The notes below the pieces were generated by a model that ran no database searches, was not told the origin of the DNA, and worked only from the letters and a program-made list of their open reading frames with translations. Source: Acanthosoma haemorrhoidale (taxonomy: Eukaryota > Arthropoda > Insecta > Hemiptera > Acanthosomatidae). Taken from it: a stretch of DNA of 64,000 nt. The stretch is taken from positions 557,001 through 621,000 of the forward strand of contig CAKNEZ010000011.1 of the NCBI GenBank assembly GCA_930367205.1. The letters run 5' to 3'. A program made the translations under genes and the position numbers. Positions 1 through 11,472 of the stretch are shown one piece after another; the first letter of the stretch is position 1, and each line of letters begins with the position of its first letter.

Positions 1-348
1 TAATGATGATGATGATGATGATGATGAAAATCCTACGTCCTCTCATTTTATTTCATGAGAGATATTTTGTCGTGAAGAAATATGTTCATGTAAATGCATG
101 AATGATCATTAACAATAAAATAAAAAGACTAAATCAGGCAGCGTTCTTTAACGTGGTTATTACATTAACGCATATATATTATGTATGTACGTCACACTAA
201 GCTTATATAAGAATTATTCGTGAGTTAATAAATTACTAAAAGCAACAATGAATCAAAATAAATAAATAAACTCAAAATGTAAAATTGCTGATTCGCCAAA
301 GTCAAATTTTATGTATCATATGTACAAAAAAAAATAACAACAAAAATA

Positions 349-475
349 CTAAAAACTGTGTTTTCTATTTAAATCAAATCTTGCGCTAATTGTGGGACAC
401 CCTTTATATAGCCATCTACTTTGTATGTAGTTATGTACGTATGCATGTTCGGGTGTCAGAAGGTTTCCTGGAATC
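349..475 (-). CDS. Terminal coding exon, copy 1, unidentified host gene
   Basis: On the minus strand a pyrimidine-rich acceptor (CCCCTTTTCAG) precedes an open frame of 41 residues ending at a stop at 349. The upstream exon ends two bases into a codon and this one starts with the single base needed, so phase fits. The peptide begins IPGNLLTPEHAYVHNY and shows no known domain. A minus-strand AATAAA lies about 300 bases downstream (plus-strand 48-53) and could serve polyadenylation. The same exon occurs in copy 2. This is an inferred exon; the start is a splice site, not a start codon. Confidence 0.5.
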
Positions 476-911
476 CTGAAAAGGGGCCCGCAATCATTTG
501 GAAAACCACGATCATTTCGAGGACGTGGCAATGTTTTTTATAATACTTTTTTACAAAAGGATTAATGAAGTAGAAGATAGTTTAAGTAAAGTAGTCTAGA
601 GTAATCCTCAGGTGTAAATATGACATAATGGAACAAAGGAAAAAAAAATGTTTCTATAAAGAAAACTTGCCAACACTTTCATCTTGATTTTAAGCACCAG
701 GTTTGTGTAAAATGTGACTGCTAGCGTTTAGTTTACGAATCCCCCCTCCCCCCAGCAAGCCTTTTGTGAAAGTTTGTAAGGGAGAGGGGGTGCAAATATA
801 AAAAATCCTCTGAATTGGACTGGACCCTTCTCATTCATGCACATCTATCAGCTACCTAATTTCAGTTGCTATGGTATTATTGACATGCATGAAGGAAAAT
901 ATGATACTTAC

Positions 912-980
912 ATGCGATTTTCCCCAGTTTGAACAGTTTCTGACGAATCGTCAGTTAAATCGATGGAATTCACCACGTCA
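912..980 (-). CDS. Internal exon, copy 1, acidic tail
   Basis: Acceptor TTTCCAG and donor GTAAGT flank 69 bases open in one phase (one base in, two bases out), compatible with both neighbouring exons. It encodes an acidic, Ser/Thr-rich peptide containing DVVNSIDLTDDSSETVQ. The near-consensus splice sites and phase match are the evidence; no domain is recognised. Confidence 0.62.
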
Positions 981-1224
981 CTGGAAAAAAAAGGTTAAGA
1001 GGTTAATATAAAAAAATAAAATACACGATTTTTGTCATGTATTATATAATTTGAACACGCATTTAATGGCCCGATGAAATAAACTTATTTACTTGATAAA
1101 CACTCTATGTAAACATGACATATTTGAAGAATGATTGTATGTTAAATATTACAATAACTAAGCTAATCTCTATTGTTGCAATTACAACAGACGGCCGCGT
1201 TCTTAAAATACAACAGAAACTTAC

Positions 1225-1287
1225 ACGTTCTCAGATTGATCCATTGGTTCTTCCAAAAGTGGGTCTGCTGGATCGATTTCCTGGAGT
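1225..1287 (-). CDS. Internal exon, copy 1, acidic
   Basis: A 63-base exon between acceptor TTCTTAG and donor GTAAGT. It is phase compatible with the exon at 5484-5627 upstream and 912-980 downstream. The encoded peptide includes LQEIDPADPLLEEPMDQSE, strongly acidic. No domain is recognised. Confidence 0.62.
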
Positions 1288-1384
1288 CTAAGAATAAAAA
1301 ATATATAAATACATTTTTACTTGCATGTATACCTTTATAGAAACAAAATTTAAAAAAAACATTAAATTTTTTGCTAAATGAATA

Positions 1385-2115
1385 GATTTTGTGAAACCAC
1401 AAGATGTCTGGGAATTAAAATGGACAGTATTCCTCCATTTTAGTAACCATTTTGCGAAGAAGTTGAAGCATACACGCATGAAGTCTTACCGGCTTACGCA
1501 CTTATTGACTTCCCCCAATTTATCACTGCGTCTGAAGCTACTGATCTACAAGAGCATACTAAGGCCTACCCTGCTGTAAGGTGCACCGCTGTTTCGTCAT
1601 CTGACGTATACGACAGCTCGGCGACTCCAACAATTCCAAAACGGTATACTGATGAAAGTGGTTAGAGGTACTTCATTCGAGCAACGAAGAAACAGTGAGC
1701 TTCATGAGATATTTGAGCTGCTTACGGTGGATGAATTCATCCAACGTAGGCATATCAATTTTTTGTACTCCCTGCAATACTTGACAAACCCGGTGTTTAA
1801 CATGATAACCCCCGCTCCGTTCCCCCATCGATGGCAGGACGCTGTCACGGCTGGAACGCTTTAGTCTTTGGTCCTAGGTTTAGGTTTTAGTTTGTAAATT
1901 TTTCTCCCACATTTGAAAACTGAAGGTGAGCCCCATCACATAGCATTATATTCAATTTATTGTATTTTTAACCACAACCTGTATTGTTAAGTAACCCAAC
2001 CTCATTCAAATACATCTACGCAGAGCAGAAATAGGAGAAATTAATTTGTTCATTGATTTTGTCATATTTTCACATTGTATAATTTAAAGGGGTTAAGAAA
2101 AAAAAAATATATATA
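1385..2115 (+). mobile_element. LINE-B (jockey-like) 3' fragment, tandem copy 1
   Basis: Plus-strand remnant of the C-terminal end of a non-LTR reverse transcriptase (thumb-like SPNLSLRLKLLIYKSILRP) and its conserved tail (FIQRRHINFLYSLQ). The frame is open from about 1391 to 1864 except for an in-frame TAA near 1577, where the related copy at 41.0 kb has a Tyr codon. The 3'UTR contains GGTGAGCCCCATCAC, a signature shared with copies at 38.4, 42.8, 43.1 and 47.0 kb, and ends in an A-rich/TA tract. It is 5' truncated and sits in an intron of the minus-strand host gene. Confidence 0.8.
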
Positions 2116-2791
2116 TATAAAGAAACCATGAACTGCGTCAACATCTCCATAAAAGATGAGTGATTGTCAGCAGACGTGTAATAGAATTTCAACTGAATTT
2201 TAAGCTGGACAGGTGAACTCTGTTAGAAGTTACAGAGGAAAATTGGCAATTTCAATTTGGATTAGACCATCAATGCTGAACAAATGTGGTGACTTCATTC
2301 GGTCTTGAAGTATTGACTACATACATTGACACAATTTGTTGCGATTTCAATATAAATATTGATTAAATACTTGTCTCTTTAACTAATAATGCATAATATG
2401 CATTAGAAGGGTAGGATTTGAGGCTACCAATAGCAATTATCTATAATGATGATGATGATGATGATGATGAAAATCCTACGTCCTCTCATTTTATTTCATG
2501 AGAGATATTTTGTCGTGAAGAAATATGTTCATGTAAATGCATGAATGATCATTAACAATAAAATAAAAAGACTAAATCAGGCAGCGTTCTTTAACGTGGT
2601 TATTACATTAACGCATATATATTATGTATGTACGTCACACTAAGCTTATATAAGAATTATTCGTGAGTTAATAAATTACTAAAAGCAACAATGAATCAAA
2701 ATAAATAAATAAACTCAAAATGTAAAATTGCTGATTCGCCAAAGTCAAATTTTATGTATCATATGTACAAAAAAAAATAACAACAAAAATA

Positions 2792-2918
2792 CTAAAAACT
2801 GTGTTTTCTATTTAAATCAAATCTTGCGCTAATTGTGGGACACCCTTTATATAGCCATCTACTTTGTATGTAGTTATGTACGTATGCATGTTCGGGTGTC
2901 AGAAGGTTTCCTGGAATC
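2792..2918 (-). CDS. Terminal coding exon, copy 2, unidentified host gene
   Basis: Identical to the exon at 349-475, shifted by 2443. Being nearer to the upstream exons, copy 2 is the first terminal exon reached by transcription. Use of the copy-1 exon would need skipping of this one or read-through splicing. Confidence 0.5.
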
Positions 2919-3354
2919 CTGAAAAGGGGCCCGCAATCATTTGGAAAACCACGATCATTTCGAGGACGTGGCAATGTTTTTTATAATACTTTTTTACAAA
3001 AGGATTAATGAAGTAGAAGATAGTTTAAGTAAAGTAGTCTAGAGTAATCCTCAGGTGTAAATATGACATAATGGAACAAAGGAAAAAAAAATGTTTCTAT
3101 AAAGAAAACTTGCCAACACTTTCATCTTGATTTTAAGCACCAGGTTTGTGTAAAATGTGACTGCTAGCGTTTAGTTTACGAATCCCCCCTCCCCCCAGCA
3201 AGCCTTTTGTGAAAGTTTGTAAGGGAGAGGGGGTGCAAATATAAAAAATCCTCTGAATTGGACTGGACCCTTCTCATTCATGCACATCTATCAGCTACCT
3301 AATTTCAGTTGCTATGGTATTATTGACATGCATGAAGGAAAATATGATACTTAC

Positions 3355-3423
3355 ATGCGATTTTCCCCAGTTTGAACAGTTTCTGACGAATCGTCAGTTA
3401 AATCGATGGAATTCACCACGTCA
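3355..3423 (-). CDS. Internal exon, copy 2, acidic tail
   Basis: Same sequence, splice sites and phase as 912-980, in the second tandem unit. Confidence 0.62.
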
Positions 3424-3667
3424 CTGGAAAAAAAAGGTTAAGAGGTTAATATAAAAAAATAAAATACACGATTTTTGTCATGTATTATATAATTTGAACA
3501 CGCATTTAATGGCCCGATGAAATAAACTTATTTACTTGATAAACACTCTATGTAAACATGACATATTTGAAGAATGATTGTATGTTAAATATTACAATAA
3601 CTAAGCTAATCTCTATTGTTGCAATTACAACAGACGGCCGCGTTCTTAAAATACAACAGAAACTTAC

Positions 3668-3730
3668 ACGTTCTCAGATTGATCCATTGGTTCTTCCAAA
3701 AGTGGGTCTGCTGGATCGATTTCCTGGAGT
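3668..3730 (-). CDS. Internal exon, copy 2, acidic
   Basis: Same sequence, splice sites and phase as 1225-1287, in the second tandem unit. It is the nearest phase-compatible exon downstream of 5484-5627. Confidence 0.62.
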
Positions 3731-3827
3731 CTAAGAATAAAAAATATATAAATACATTTGTACTTGCATGTATACCTTTATAGAAACAAAATTTAAAAAA
3801 AACATTAAATTTTTTGCTAAATGAATA

Positions 3828-4558
3828 GATTTTGTGAAACCACAAGATGTCTGGGAATTAAAATGGACAGTATTCCTCCATTTTAGTAACCATTTTGCGA
3901 AGAAGTTGAAGCATACACGCATGAAGTCTTACCGGCTTACGCACTTATTGACTTCCCCCAATTTATCACTGCGTCTGAAGCTACTGATCTACAAGAGCAT
4001 ACTAAGGCCTACCCTGCTGTAAGGTGCACCGCTGTTTCGTCATCTGACGTATACGACAGCTCGGCGACTCCAACAATTCCAAAACGGTATACTGATGAAA
4101 GTGGTTAGAGGTACTTCATTCGAGCAACGAAGAAACAGTGAGCTTCATGAGATATTTGAGCTGCTTACGGTGGATGAATTCATCCAACGTAGGCATATCA
4201 ATTTTTTGTACTCCCTGCAAAACTTGACAAACCCGGTGTTTAACATGATAACCCCCGCTCCGTTCCCCCATCGATGGCAGGACGCTGTCACGGCTGGAAC
4301 GCTTTAGTCTTTGGTCCTAGGTTTAGGTTTTAGTTTGTAAATTTTTCTCCCACATTTGAAAACTGAAGGTGAGCCCCATCACATAGCATTATATTCAATT
4401 TATTGTATTTTTAACCACAACCTGTATTGTTAAGTAACCCAACCTCATTCAAATACATCTACGCAGAGCAGAAATAGGAGAAATTAATTTGTTCATTGAT
4501 TTTGTCATATTTTCACATTGTATAATTTAAAGGGGTTAAGAAAAAAAAAATATATATA
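3828..4558 (+). mobile_element. LINE-B (jockey-like) 3' fragment, tandem copy 2
   Basis: Duplicate of the LINE-B fragment at 1385-2115, carried by the tandem duplication rather than by separate retrotransposition. The flanks, the internal stop and the A-rich end are the same; one Tyr/Asn difference in the tail comes from a single base. Confidence 0.8.
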
Positions 4559-4886
4559 TATAAAGAAACCATGAACTGCGTCAACATCTCCATAAAAGAT
4601 GAGTGATTGTCAGCAGACGTGTAATAGAATTTCAACTGAATTTTAAGCTGGACAGGTGAACTCTGTTAGAAGTTACAGAGGAAAATTGGCAATTTCAATT
4701 TGGATTAGACCATCAATGCTGAACAAATGTGGTGACTTCATTCGGTCTTGAAGTATTGACTACATACATTGACACAATTTGTTGCGATTTCAATATAAAT
4801 ATTGATTAAATACTTGTCTCTTTAACTAATAATGCATAATATGCATTAGAAGGGTAGGATTTGAGGCTACCAATAGCAATTATCTA

Positions 4887-5213
4887 TAATGATGATGATG
4901 ATGATGATGATGAAAATCCTACGTCCTCTCATTTTATTTCATGAGAGATATTTTGTCGTGAAGAAATATGTTCATGTAAATGCATGAATGATCATTAACA
5001 ATAAAATAAAAAGACTAAATCAGGCAGCGTTCTTTAACGTGGTTATTACATTAACGCATATATATTATGTATGTACGTCACACTAAGCTTATATAAGAAT
5101 TATTCGTGAGTTAATAAATTACTAAAAGCAACAATGAATCAAAATAAATAAATAAACTCAAAATGTAAAATTGCTGATTCGCCAAAGTCAAATTTTATGT
5201 ATCATATGTACAA
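4887..5213. repeat. Partial third copy of the tandem unit
   Basis: Matches bases 1-327 of the unit and then diverges abruptly after 5213. This part lies downstream of the terminal-exon stop codon (3'UTR or flank), so no third terminal exon is present. The break marks one edge of the duplicated block. Confidence 0.93.
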
Positions 5214-5483
5214 TAAAAATTCGATACATAAAAAAAATACAAAAATATATGAATGGTGAAGGGTACTCACCCAATTGATATAAAAAATGAAATAAATTTT
5301 TATGTAGCAGAACGGTTAAAACACGCTCGTTACTATTTTTTTTTTCGCTTACCCCCTATTTCAATATTTAAAAAAATGTTTGTTTTTCCCCCATGCCCCC
5401 CCCTAGAGACTTGATAAAACGCTTCAGAAATGGTTATGAAACTAAAAATGAATATGATTAATGGAATCCTTAAATGTCATCAC

Positions 5484-5627
5484 CTTGGTACACAGAGCTG
5501 CGGCTGGGCGTCTCCAGTTGGTCGCATCATCTCCCTACGCTGGGCCTCCATCTGCCCCAGTCGCATATTTTCCTCGATCTGGCGACGCAAGATCATGTCG
5601 CGGTGCTCGTCCTGTGCCTGCTCAGCC
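5484..5627 (-). CDS. Internal exon, charged helical segment
   Basis: A 144-base exon with acceptor TGATGCAG and donor AAG/GTGATG. In the only phase matching its neighbours it encodes 48 residues rich in Glu, Gln, Arg and Met (AEQAQDEHRDMILRRQIEE, then MEAQRREMM), likely an alpha-helix or coiled coil. GC content is far above the surrounding intron. No family is recognised. Confidence 0.72.
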
Positions 5628-5654
5628 CTGCATCAAGATTTTAAAGCATTAGAG

Positions 5655-6020
5655 CCAGTCCCTAATATACCTTCTACACATCCCATCAAAAAGTTTAATA
5701 TTCCATAAAATCTATCTCGCTCCACACATCCCTACAATCCTCCTCCAAGATTGAAGTGGCAATGGTATCTATAGTCGCTAATAATTAATCCGTTATTCTG
5801 AGTCCTGGAACCGGTCAGTCTCCTCTCATGCCCGGAGCGTGTGCGGCTCTCACGCTCTCTCCTAGTCTGTCTGTACGTCTATCTTGCAATGGTGTGACTG
5901 CAGGAAGAACGTGGGGTTCTCCTTTCATCTGGAGGTGACATTCCCGAGTGAGAGATTGAATGAAATATCGTAGGTATACAATGAATAAGATGATTTATGA
6001 CAATTACCCATTTCCCTATT
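5655..6020 (+). mobile_element. LINE-A 3' end, divergent copy in host intron
   Basis: Plus-strand copy of the LINE-A 3' end. It is a decayed match to the last RT residues (THPYNPPPRLKWQW, compare THPYNPPRRLKRQW at 18.1 kb), followed by the 3'UTR with its GGAGGTGACA box. More diverged than the other copies. It lies in an intron of the minus-strand gene. Confidence 0.65.
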
Positions 6021-6153
6021 AGAGCTAAATACTTACTGAAAAAAAGTAAACCTCATCATTTTTTTATATAGAAATGATTTTCTAGACTAAAATATTAGAA
6101 CTTAATGAAATTTTATAAAATTAAAAAATTAAATTTGAAAGACGAATTGTTAC

Positions 6154-6252
6154 GTTTGAGATGGGCCTGTGGTGCTGGACACTTCGGGCTGCTCTTTGCC
6201 CCTCGAAGGCATCCTTTTGGTGTTCCTACTCCTACGACCGCTATTTGTAGTC
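6154..6252 (-). CDS. Internal exon, basic Ser/Arg-rich segment
   Basis: A 99-base exon with acceptor TTTTACAG and donor GTAACA. The phase joins the exon at 7024-7097 upstream and 5484-5627 downstream. It encodes TTNSGRRSRNTKRMPSRG followed by a Ser/Thr-rich stretch, a basic patch that could be a nuclear localisation signal. No domain is recognised. Confidence 0.72.
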
Positions 6253-6519
6253 CTGTAAAAGTAATAATGATCAATACTATTGACATAATAAAATAAGAAA
6301 AAAAAGTTATAATATCAAATTATAGTATTGGATAAAGAAGTTTTACGACTAACGTACCGGGTCGCTGTAACTTTACAATGACCACAGGTGGAAATACAAG
6401 CGACGATTAACAGGAAGGGTGAGGCCGTACATTGTAACACGTACCTAGCAATAGTTCTAGTAAAAATACAATAACTGAAAAATTTAGAAAAAAAATCAAA
6501 ACTAAAAATGTAATTTTTT

Positions 6520-6690
6520 AGTCGCGTGGGAAAGAGGAAGCGGATTCTTGGGAAGTCCCCCACGCTCCTCCATCAGCCGCGTCACTGGATAAGAACCAGC
6601 GGAGGCTGGCCAAGAGCGCGAGAGCCACAGACGCTCAGGACAGGATTGGAGAAACTGACCATTGCCAGGACTCCCACTTTTTTAAATCAA
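6520..6690 (-). mobile_element. LINE-A 3'UTR fragment
   Basis: Minus-oriented piece of the LINE-A 3'UTR, including the segment around GGAAGTCCCCCACGCTCCTC, the CCGCGTCACTGGATA stretch and GCCAGGACTCCCAC. Both ends are truncated compared with the copy at 29.6 kb. It is intronic to the host gene. Confidence 0.75.
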
Positions 6691-7023
6691 ATTTTATAAG
6701 ATACTAAAGGACAGTTCCTTTTTGTCCTCATAATTTACGCACTGGAACGCGAAAAATATTCCAAAAGCAAATGTTATTATGTTGTTACCGACTAAGAACA
6801 GAAATTGTTTTTAGTAGTTAATTAAGTCAATTTGGATTTCTTTTAACATCATATTTCTTAAATAAAATTTAGCGAATAATTGATGTTACATAATTTCATT
6901 TGGTAAAATAATGACGGTTAGGGCCGAGACCTCCTGATTCCATGCATAATTTTTGGTATAATAATAAATCAGTACTAGTTTATGGCATATTTGTTATTGT
7001 AATAGTAAGATAATTAATAATAC

Positions 7024-7097
7024 CTGGATGAGGATGGTGCTGGTTGTTGTATGTTGGATGTAGGGACCGATTGGAATACAGTAGAGAGCGGCGCATT
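7024..7097 (-). CDS. Internal exon, Gln/Pro/Ser-rich
   Basis: A 74-base exon with acceptor TTCCAG and donor GTATTA. It starts at a codon boundary, matching the end of the exon at 7330-7573, and encodes NAPLSTVFQSVPTSNIQQ and a Pro/Ser tail. The upstream intron carries a 174-bp trinucleotide microsatellite. Confidence 0.7.
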
Positions 7098-7103
7098 CTG
7101 GAA

Positions 7104-7280
<177 letters not shown>

Positions 7281-7329
7281 AATATGTTTCGTAGAATGAC
7301 GTGTATATTGTAGATTTATAATCAATTAC

Positions 7330-7573
7330 CGGATATCGATTGCGATGATAGCCAATGTTGTACCCGTACGACTGTTGCGGGTTTGCATACCGAGGGGGCA
7401 TTTGAAATGCCTGAGGGTTGAGGTACCCTAATCCCACTTGTGGCTGGATGAATGCGCTTGCCTGGTAAGGGTACTGCACCGAGTACTGCTGCTGCCAGGG
7501 AGAGGGCTGCTGTCTCAGATCCCAGATGTTATTCGGACGGATTTCCCAGGGGTAGATGACGGCTTGCCGTTGT
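7330..7573 (-). CDS. Internal exon, Gln/Pro/Tyr-rich low complexity
   Basis: A 244-base exon with acceptor ATTTCAG and donor CCG/GTAATT. It encodes 81 complete codons: a Trp-containing start (QRQAVIYPWEIRPNNIWDL), then a Gln/Pro/Tyr-rich prion-like stretch (QQQYSVQYPYQASAF, GYNIGYHRNRYP). Such composition is typical of disordered RNA-binding or transcription cofactor proteins, but I cannot name the family. Confidence 0.75.
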
Positions 7574-7759
7574 CTGAAATGTAATGTCCATTTTGAGATA
7601 ATTGAATAATAAAGTGAAATGATTACCGCCTGCCAGACGCCCGAGCCCAGCAGGCTATCCGTGGCTTTGACAATTTCGTCATTAGATCATAACTCTCTGT
7701 TCAGATATTCAGCTTAGTCAAATATTATCTTTAAAACTTTAATCGTGCCCAATACTCAC

Positions 7760-7963
7760 GTGGGGTTGAAAGCCGAGCGGCGCGGCACGACATTGGGTCG
7801 CATCAACAACGGAATCGGCGCATGTGGTCTGCCGGTGGTCTCCTGCTGTCGCTGCTGCCCAAACTGATTTTGCTGTTGATGGCGAGGACGGGTGTTGGCT
7901 TGAGCAAATTGATTGCTCCTTTCTGCAGCTCCTTGGTCGCTGGTGCGGCTTTGGCTGTTGTCT
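7760..7963 (-). CDS. Internal exon, Gln/Arg-rich low complexity
   Basis: A 204-base exon with acceptor TTGCAG and donor CAC/GTGAGT. It encodes a Gln/Arg/Asn-rich segment (QQQNQFGQQRQQETTG) ending in MRPNVVPRRSAFNPT and joins in phase to 7330-7573. The first base completes a codon begun in an upstream exon; the candidate at 10552-10654 ends in the matching phase. Confidence 0.72.
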
Positions 7964-8629
7964 CTGCAATTCAACAAAAATCTAATACCAAAATCTTGTT
8001 TATTACAATAATAGGTCTTACTCATAAACACTTTTAAACGTCATCTTCACAAGCAACAGATAATAACTATTAATAATTCAAAATATAAAAAAAAAAATGA
8101 TCGTTGAGTGAAGAGATATCACAAATAAAACGGACTATATAGACAATACCGTGCTCCTCAACTTCTGGGATTCAACACTCCTGGTTTGTATTATCCATCG
8201 GGATTTATAATTATCAGCCAAAGAACACCGAAGAATTAAGAGAACATAATGAAAGACGCAGGCAGTCGAGATGAAGTTCGTTCGAAGAGTAATCGGTAAA
8301 ACAATGAAGGTACGGTGGTACAGAATGAGGAACTTCAAATGGTTCGGACAAGAGGTTTCCAGAAAATGTAATGAAAGGTAGGTCTGAAGGGAAACGACCT
8401 ATAAAGGGCCAAAGAAAATGCCCAGAGACAAGGGAAAGTGGGTAAAGATATGTGCATGAAGTTTCTGCAAGACTCCGAAGGTACAAAAATAACTCAAACT
8501 CAGCAACTCCTAGTCTATAGACAACTCCTTACCCCTTTTCAAACTTAACTACACTAAGATGTAATATATTCAGTGTTAGTAAGAATGGTTTACTTTTTAC
8601 CTTAATGTATATCTATCAAATAATTATCT
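7964..8629. other. Intronic sequence without a recognised gene
   Basis: Lies upstream of the exon at 7760-7963. Short overlapping ORFs at 8135-8486 show no family resemblance and no splice context. Confidence 0.5.
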
Positions 8630-9050
8630 TTATCATTGCACTGCAGCACTCATCCCTATAATCCTCCTCGGAGACTAAAACGGCAGTGGCCCCGTGACCT
8701 ACTATAAATGCGTAAAAGTGGGAGTCCTGGCAATGGCCAGTTTCTCCAATCATGTCCTGAGCGTATCCATATCCGTATCCAATATGGCTCTCGCGCACTT
8801 GGTTAGCCTCCGCTGGCTCGTTCCGGTGACGCGGCTGACAGAGGAGCGTGGGGGACTTCCCAAGACTTCCTCTTTCGCATGCGAGGGAGGTGACAACCAT
8901 GTGGATTAGTAAGGTCTGAGGGGTGTTCGTTAATACTGTATAAATGAGCGATTGAATGAAAATTGTAAATATGGTATTAATGACATTATTGATCACAATT
9001 ACTTATTGCCCAATGAGGCAGATTGTTATTTTATTACAATAAAGTTGTTG
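8630..9050 (+). mobile_element. LINE-A 3' end
   Basis: Plus-strand copy containing the final RT codons (THPYNPPRRLKRQW, stop near 8706) and the full 3'UTR (GGGAGTCCTGGCAATGGCCAG, GAGGGAGGTGACAACC, CAATGAGGCAGATTG, then ACAATAAAG). 5' truncated. It sits in the long intron of the minus-strand host gene. Confidence 0.85.
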
Positions 9051-10540
9051 AAAAAATGAATTATTAGCTAAAGGAAAAGATATTGGAAGGGCTATGCTTC
9101 GAACAATCAGGCCTACATTTTATATGTGCAAACATATTTAAGAGGTGGAGTTACCTTAGGAAAATACAAGGACCTCATTGATATCTACTGGTGATTATGA
9201 TTACTATGAACACAAGACGAACGATGAATGATGACGATGATTAGTCATTCATTTTGATAAGTTATTGTGGAAAGAATTTCGTTTCATTAACGCATTTGTG
9301 CTTTTTTGTATGTTCGGTAAAGCTAATCTCCTTTTTGGAAAACGTGCCCCCCCCCCCCCGTATTTGGATTTTTCTAATCTCGCACTAAATCACAGTTTTA
9401 CACAACCAGTTGAGTAATGGAGATGTTGATGAATAATCTCCTCTTCTTGTTCATCAAAATGATTGGCTATCACAAGTGAACGAGATCTAAGTTGCATACG
9501 AACGAAAGCGGTCGTTAAACACACAAGGGTTCTTAAGAAATTTTCTTCATAGTATAGTTTAATATTAAGTGAACAATCAATTCGACTATATTTGAAAAAC
9601 AAAATATCAATGATTCATTTCGAACTCGGCATAAGCACTTCTATTATGAGCAGGCAGTCGGAATGAAAGCTAAACAAAGAGAGGCCTAGAATCGAATGGA
9701 ACAATGCTAAGCACAGAAACCATTGTACAAGCATATTTTCAAATCAGACTGGAATACTGTTTCTATTAGAAATAAAAATATGGTTTATATCCAGTTTCAC
9801 TTTTATCCACAATGACAAATATTATTTATCGACAGTTTGAGTAATTTTATACGTTTATCTATCAGGACCTGGATGTCGTCAGGTTACAAGACTACCGCAG
9901 ATAAGAGATGCAAAAGGGTCAGGATTCAAATCTTGCGAAAATATTCTAACATAGAATATGAACGCCACCATAGATTAGATTACACAAATACATGCTTATC
10001 ATATTGACTGGTATACCAATGAAAATTTTATTATTATTATTACATCTAAAATCTAGAATATTAGACCTAATTAAACCATATGCAAGATAAGCTTAGACAA
10101 TACATTAGGTCAAGGCATCTTAAAAACATTAGAACTCACGAGCCTTGCAATAATATTATTCAAATATAAAACAATGCAATAAGAATAAGTACATTTAATG
10201 TGAATAAATCGTCATTGTAAGAACATATAATACTTTTGATGGAACTAAAGAATGTAATATTCTTATAAATTATTTTTAAAAAATCATTGCTGGAATAATT
10301 AATCATTCAGAACAAAATGGAGGCTGTACAGCTTACATTAGAGGAATTGAGTAAAATTCTGAACTAAATTTATGTCCCCTTAAATAAATTTTAAACAATA
10401 AACTTTTCATTGAATAATCCATTATTTGAAGGACTTGAAGAGATCGGAAAGTTTATTCACTTTTGGATATTGAAACAGATTTACGGGTATGAACATACAA
10501 CAAAAGGTTAACTACTGATTTGAAGAGAAGAGAATACGAT
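9051..10540. other. Gene-free AT-rich stretch
   Basis: No exon or element recognised. The only notable detail is a C homopolymer near 9350. Probably intron of the minus-strand gene. Confidence 0.5.
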
Positions 10541-10551
10541 ATAGGACTCAC

Positions 10552-10654
10552 CCAAACATAACTGCTTCACCAAGTTGTTGAAAGACTAAGACAGAACCTC
10601 TTTGCAACCCCCTCCACTACGTCCCAGTGGCTTCTGGGGTGTATTTGACGCCAT
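10552..10654 (-). CDS. Candidate 5' coding exon with an apparent one-base frameshift
   Basis: An ATG in good context (AAAATGG, 10654) opens a frame MASNTPQKPLGRSGGG. The 3' half reads well only in another frame (RGSVLVFQQLGEAVMFG) up to a strong donor, GG/GTGAGT. The switch coincides with a run of five G at 10608-10612, where one extra base would unite the frames. In that frame the exon ends two bases into a codon, matching the start of 7760-7963. It is either a consensus error, a real frameshift, or coincidence. Confidence 0.42.
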
Positions 10655-11378
10655 TTTTAAAAGATCGTACAACATATAATAAATGTGACAAATAACAATG
10701 AATGCGAGTTATAAATTATAAATGCGTAATAATGTCATTCAATAGAATCTGAAAGAAATATTACAAAAAGTTCAGCTTTTAAACAATTGAATCAAGAACG
10801 ATTGAGTGCACAATTGACATTGTAATGTATTTGTATTTAATTTACATATATATATACAAGTAAACGGCTCAGCCAACTTCAATATAAAAAAGTGTTGCCT
10901 TAGCAATCAAGTTTAAATATACAAACACCAGTAGATTTTATATCATGACAACAAATAAAACTTTTCAACAATACTCAAAATATAAATAACCTATTATTTA
11001 AAGTTTCGCAACCCCATCTCATGTAGGACCCTCTTCATGGAAAATAATCGCGTTCCAAAAATCAACAATTACATAACAATAAAAAAACGCCATGAAAGCT
11101 AGGTCGTTCATTATGAAGTGAATTTGTGGACCCATAACTAATAATTTTCAAACGTTTTTCAAAATTATTGAATAAAACTACAATACAAATTAAAAGAATA
11201 ATTATTCAGCAGGGATGTGCAGGGCTTAGTTACACCCATTTCATTAATAAAAAATATTAATAAGCTATAAATGGCATTTTAAAACGACCAACAAGCGTTC
11301 AATTAACATTTAAAAAAACAGCATTGTTAACTTAAAAAACAGTGAATAAGATTTGAGCAATAGAAAAAACTGACCTAT

Positions 11379-11472
11379 TCATGGTGCGTGGCCATTAACT
11401 TCTTCAGACTGAGGGAGATTGAACGGTGCTCTACCCCCACCACGGTTATTGTACAAATATGATTCATATTGG
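11379..11472 (-). CDS. Candidate terminal exon (FNLPQSEEVNG)
   Basis: Acceptor CTTACCAG precedes a frame of 30 residues (QYESYLYNNRGGGRAP, then FNLPQSEEVNGHAP) and a stop at 11379. A second, decayed copy lies at 11805-11901. Two of the changes between them (GGG/GGC, AGA/AGG) and GTT/GTC are silent in this frame, which supports past coding use. Whether it belongs to the same gene as the downstream exons is unknown. Confidence 0.4.

Larger units (their letters stand above)
1..2443. repeat. 2443-bp tandem unit, copy 1
   Basis: The 2443-bp sequence starting with a short ATG/TGA microsatellite is repeated directly at 2444-4886. I noticed only two differences (near 1320 and 1779). The unit carries three minus-strand exons of the host gene and one plus-strand LINE fragment. 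The window begins at the microsatellite, so further copies may lie to the left. It is either a very young duplication or an assembly artefact. Confidence 0.95.
2444..4886. repeat. 2443-bp tandem unit, copy 2
   Basis: Second full copy, offset exactly 2443 bases from copy 1, with the same exons and the same LINE fragment. The LINE stop codon is shared, so the LINE had already decayed before the duplication. Confidence 0.95.

Noticed and set aside
1..5213. CRISPR-like or satellite array interpretation of the tandem units
   Set aside because: The units are long, carry spliced exons and a LINE fragment, and occur only about 2.1 times here.
8616..8996. 126-codon minus-strand ORF
   Set aside because: It is the antisense of the LINE-A 3'UTR; similar ORFs recur at every copy (16.8, 18.2, 27.0, 29.6, 49.3 kb).
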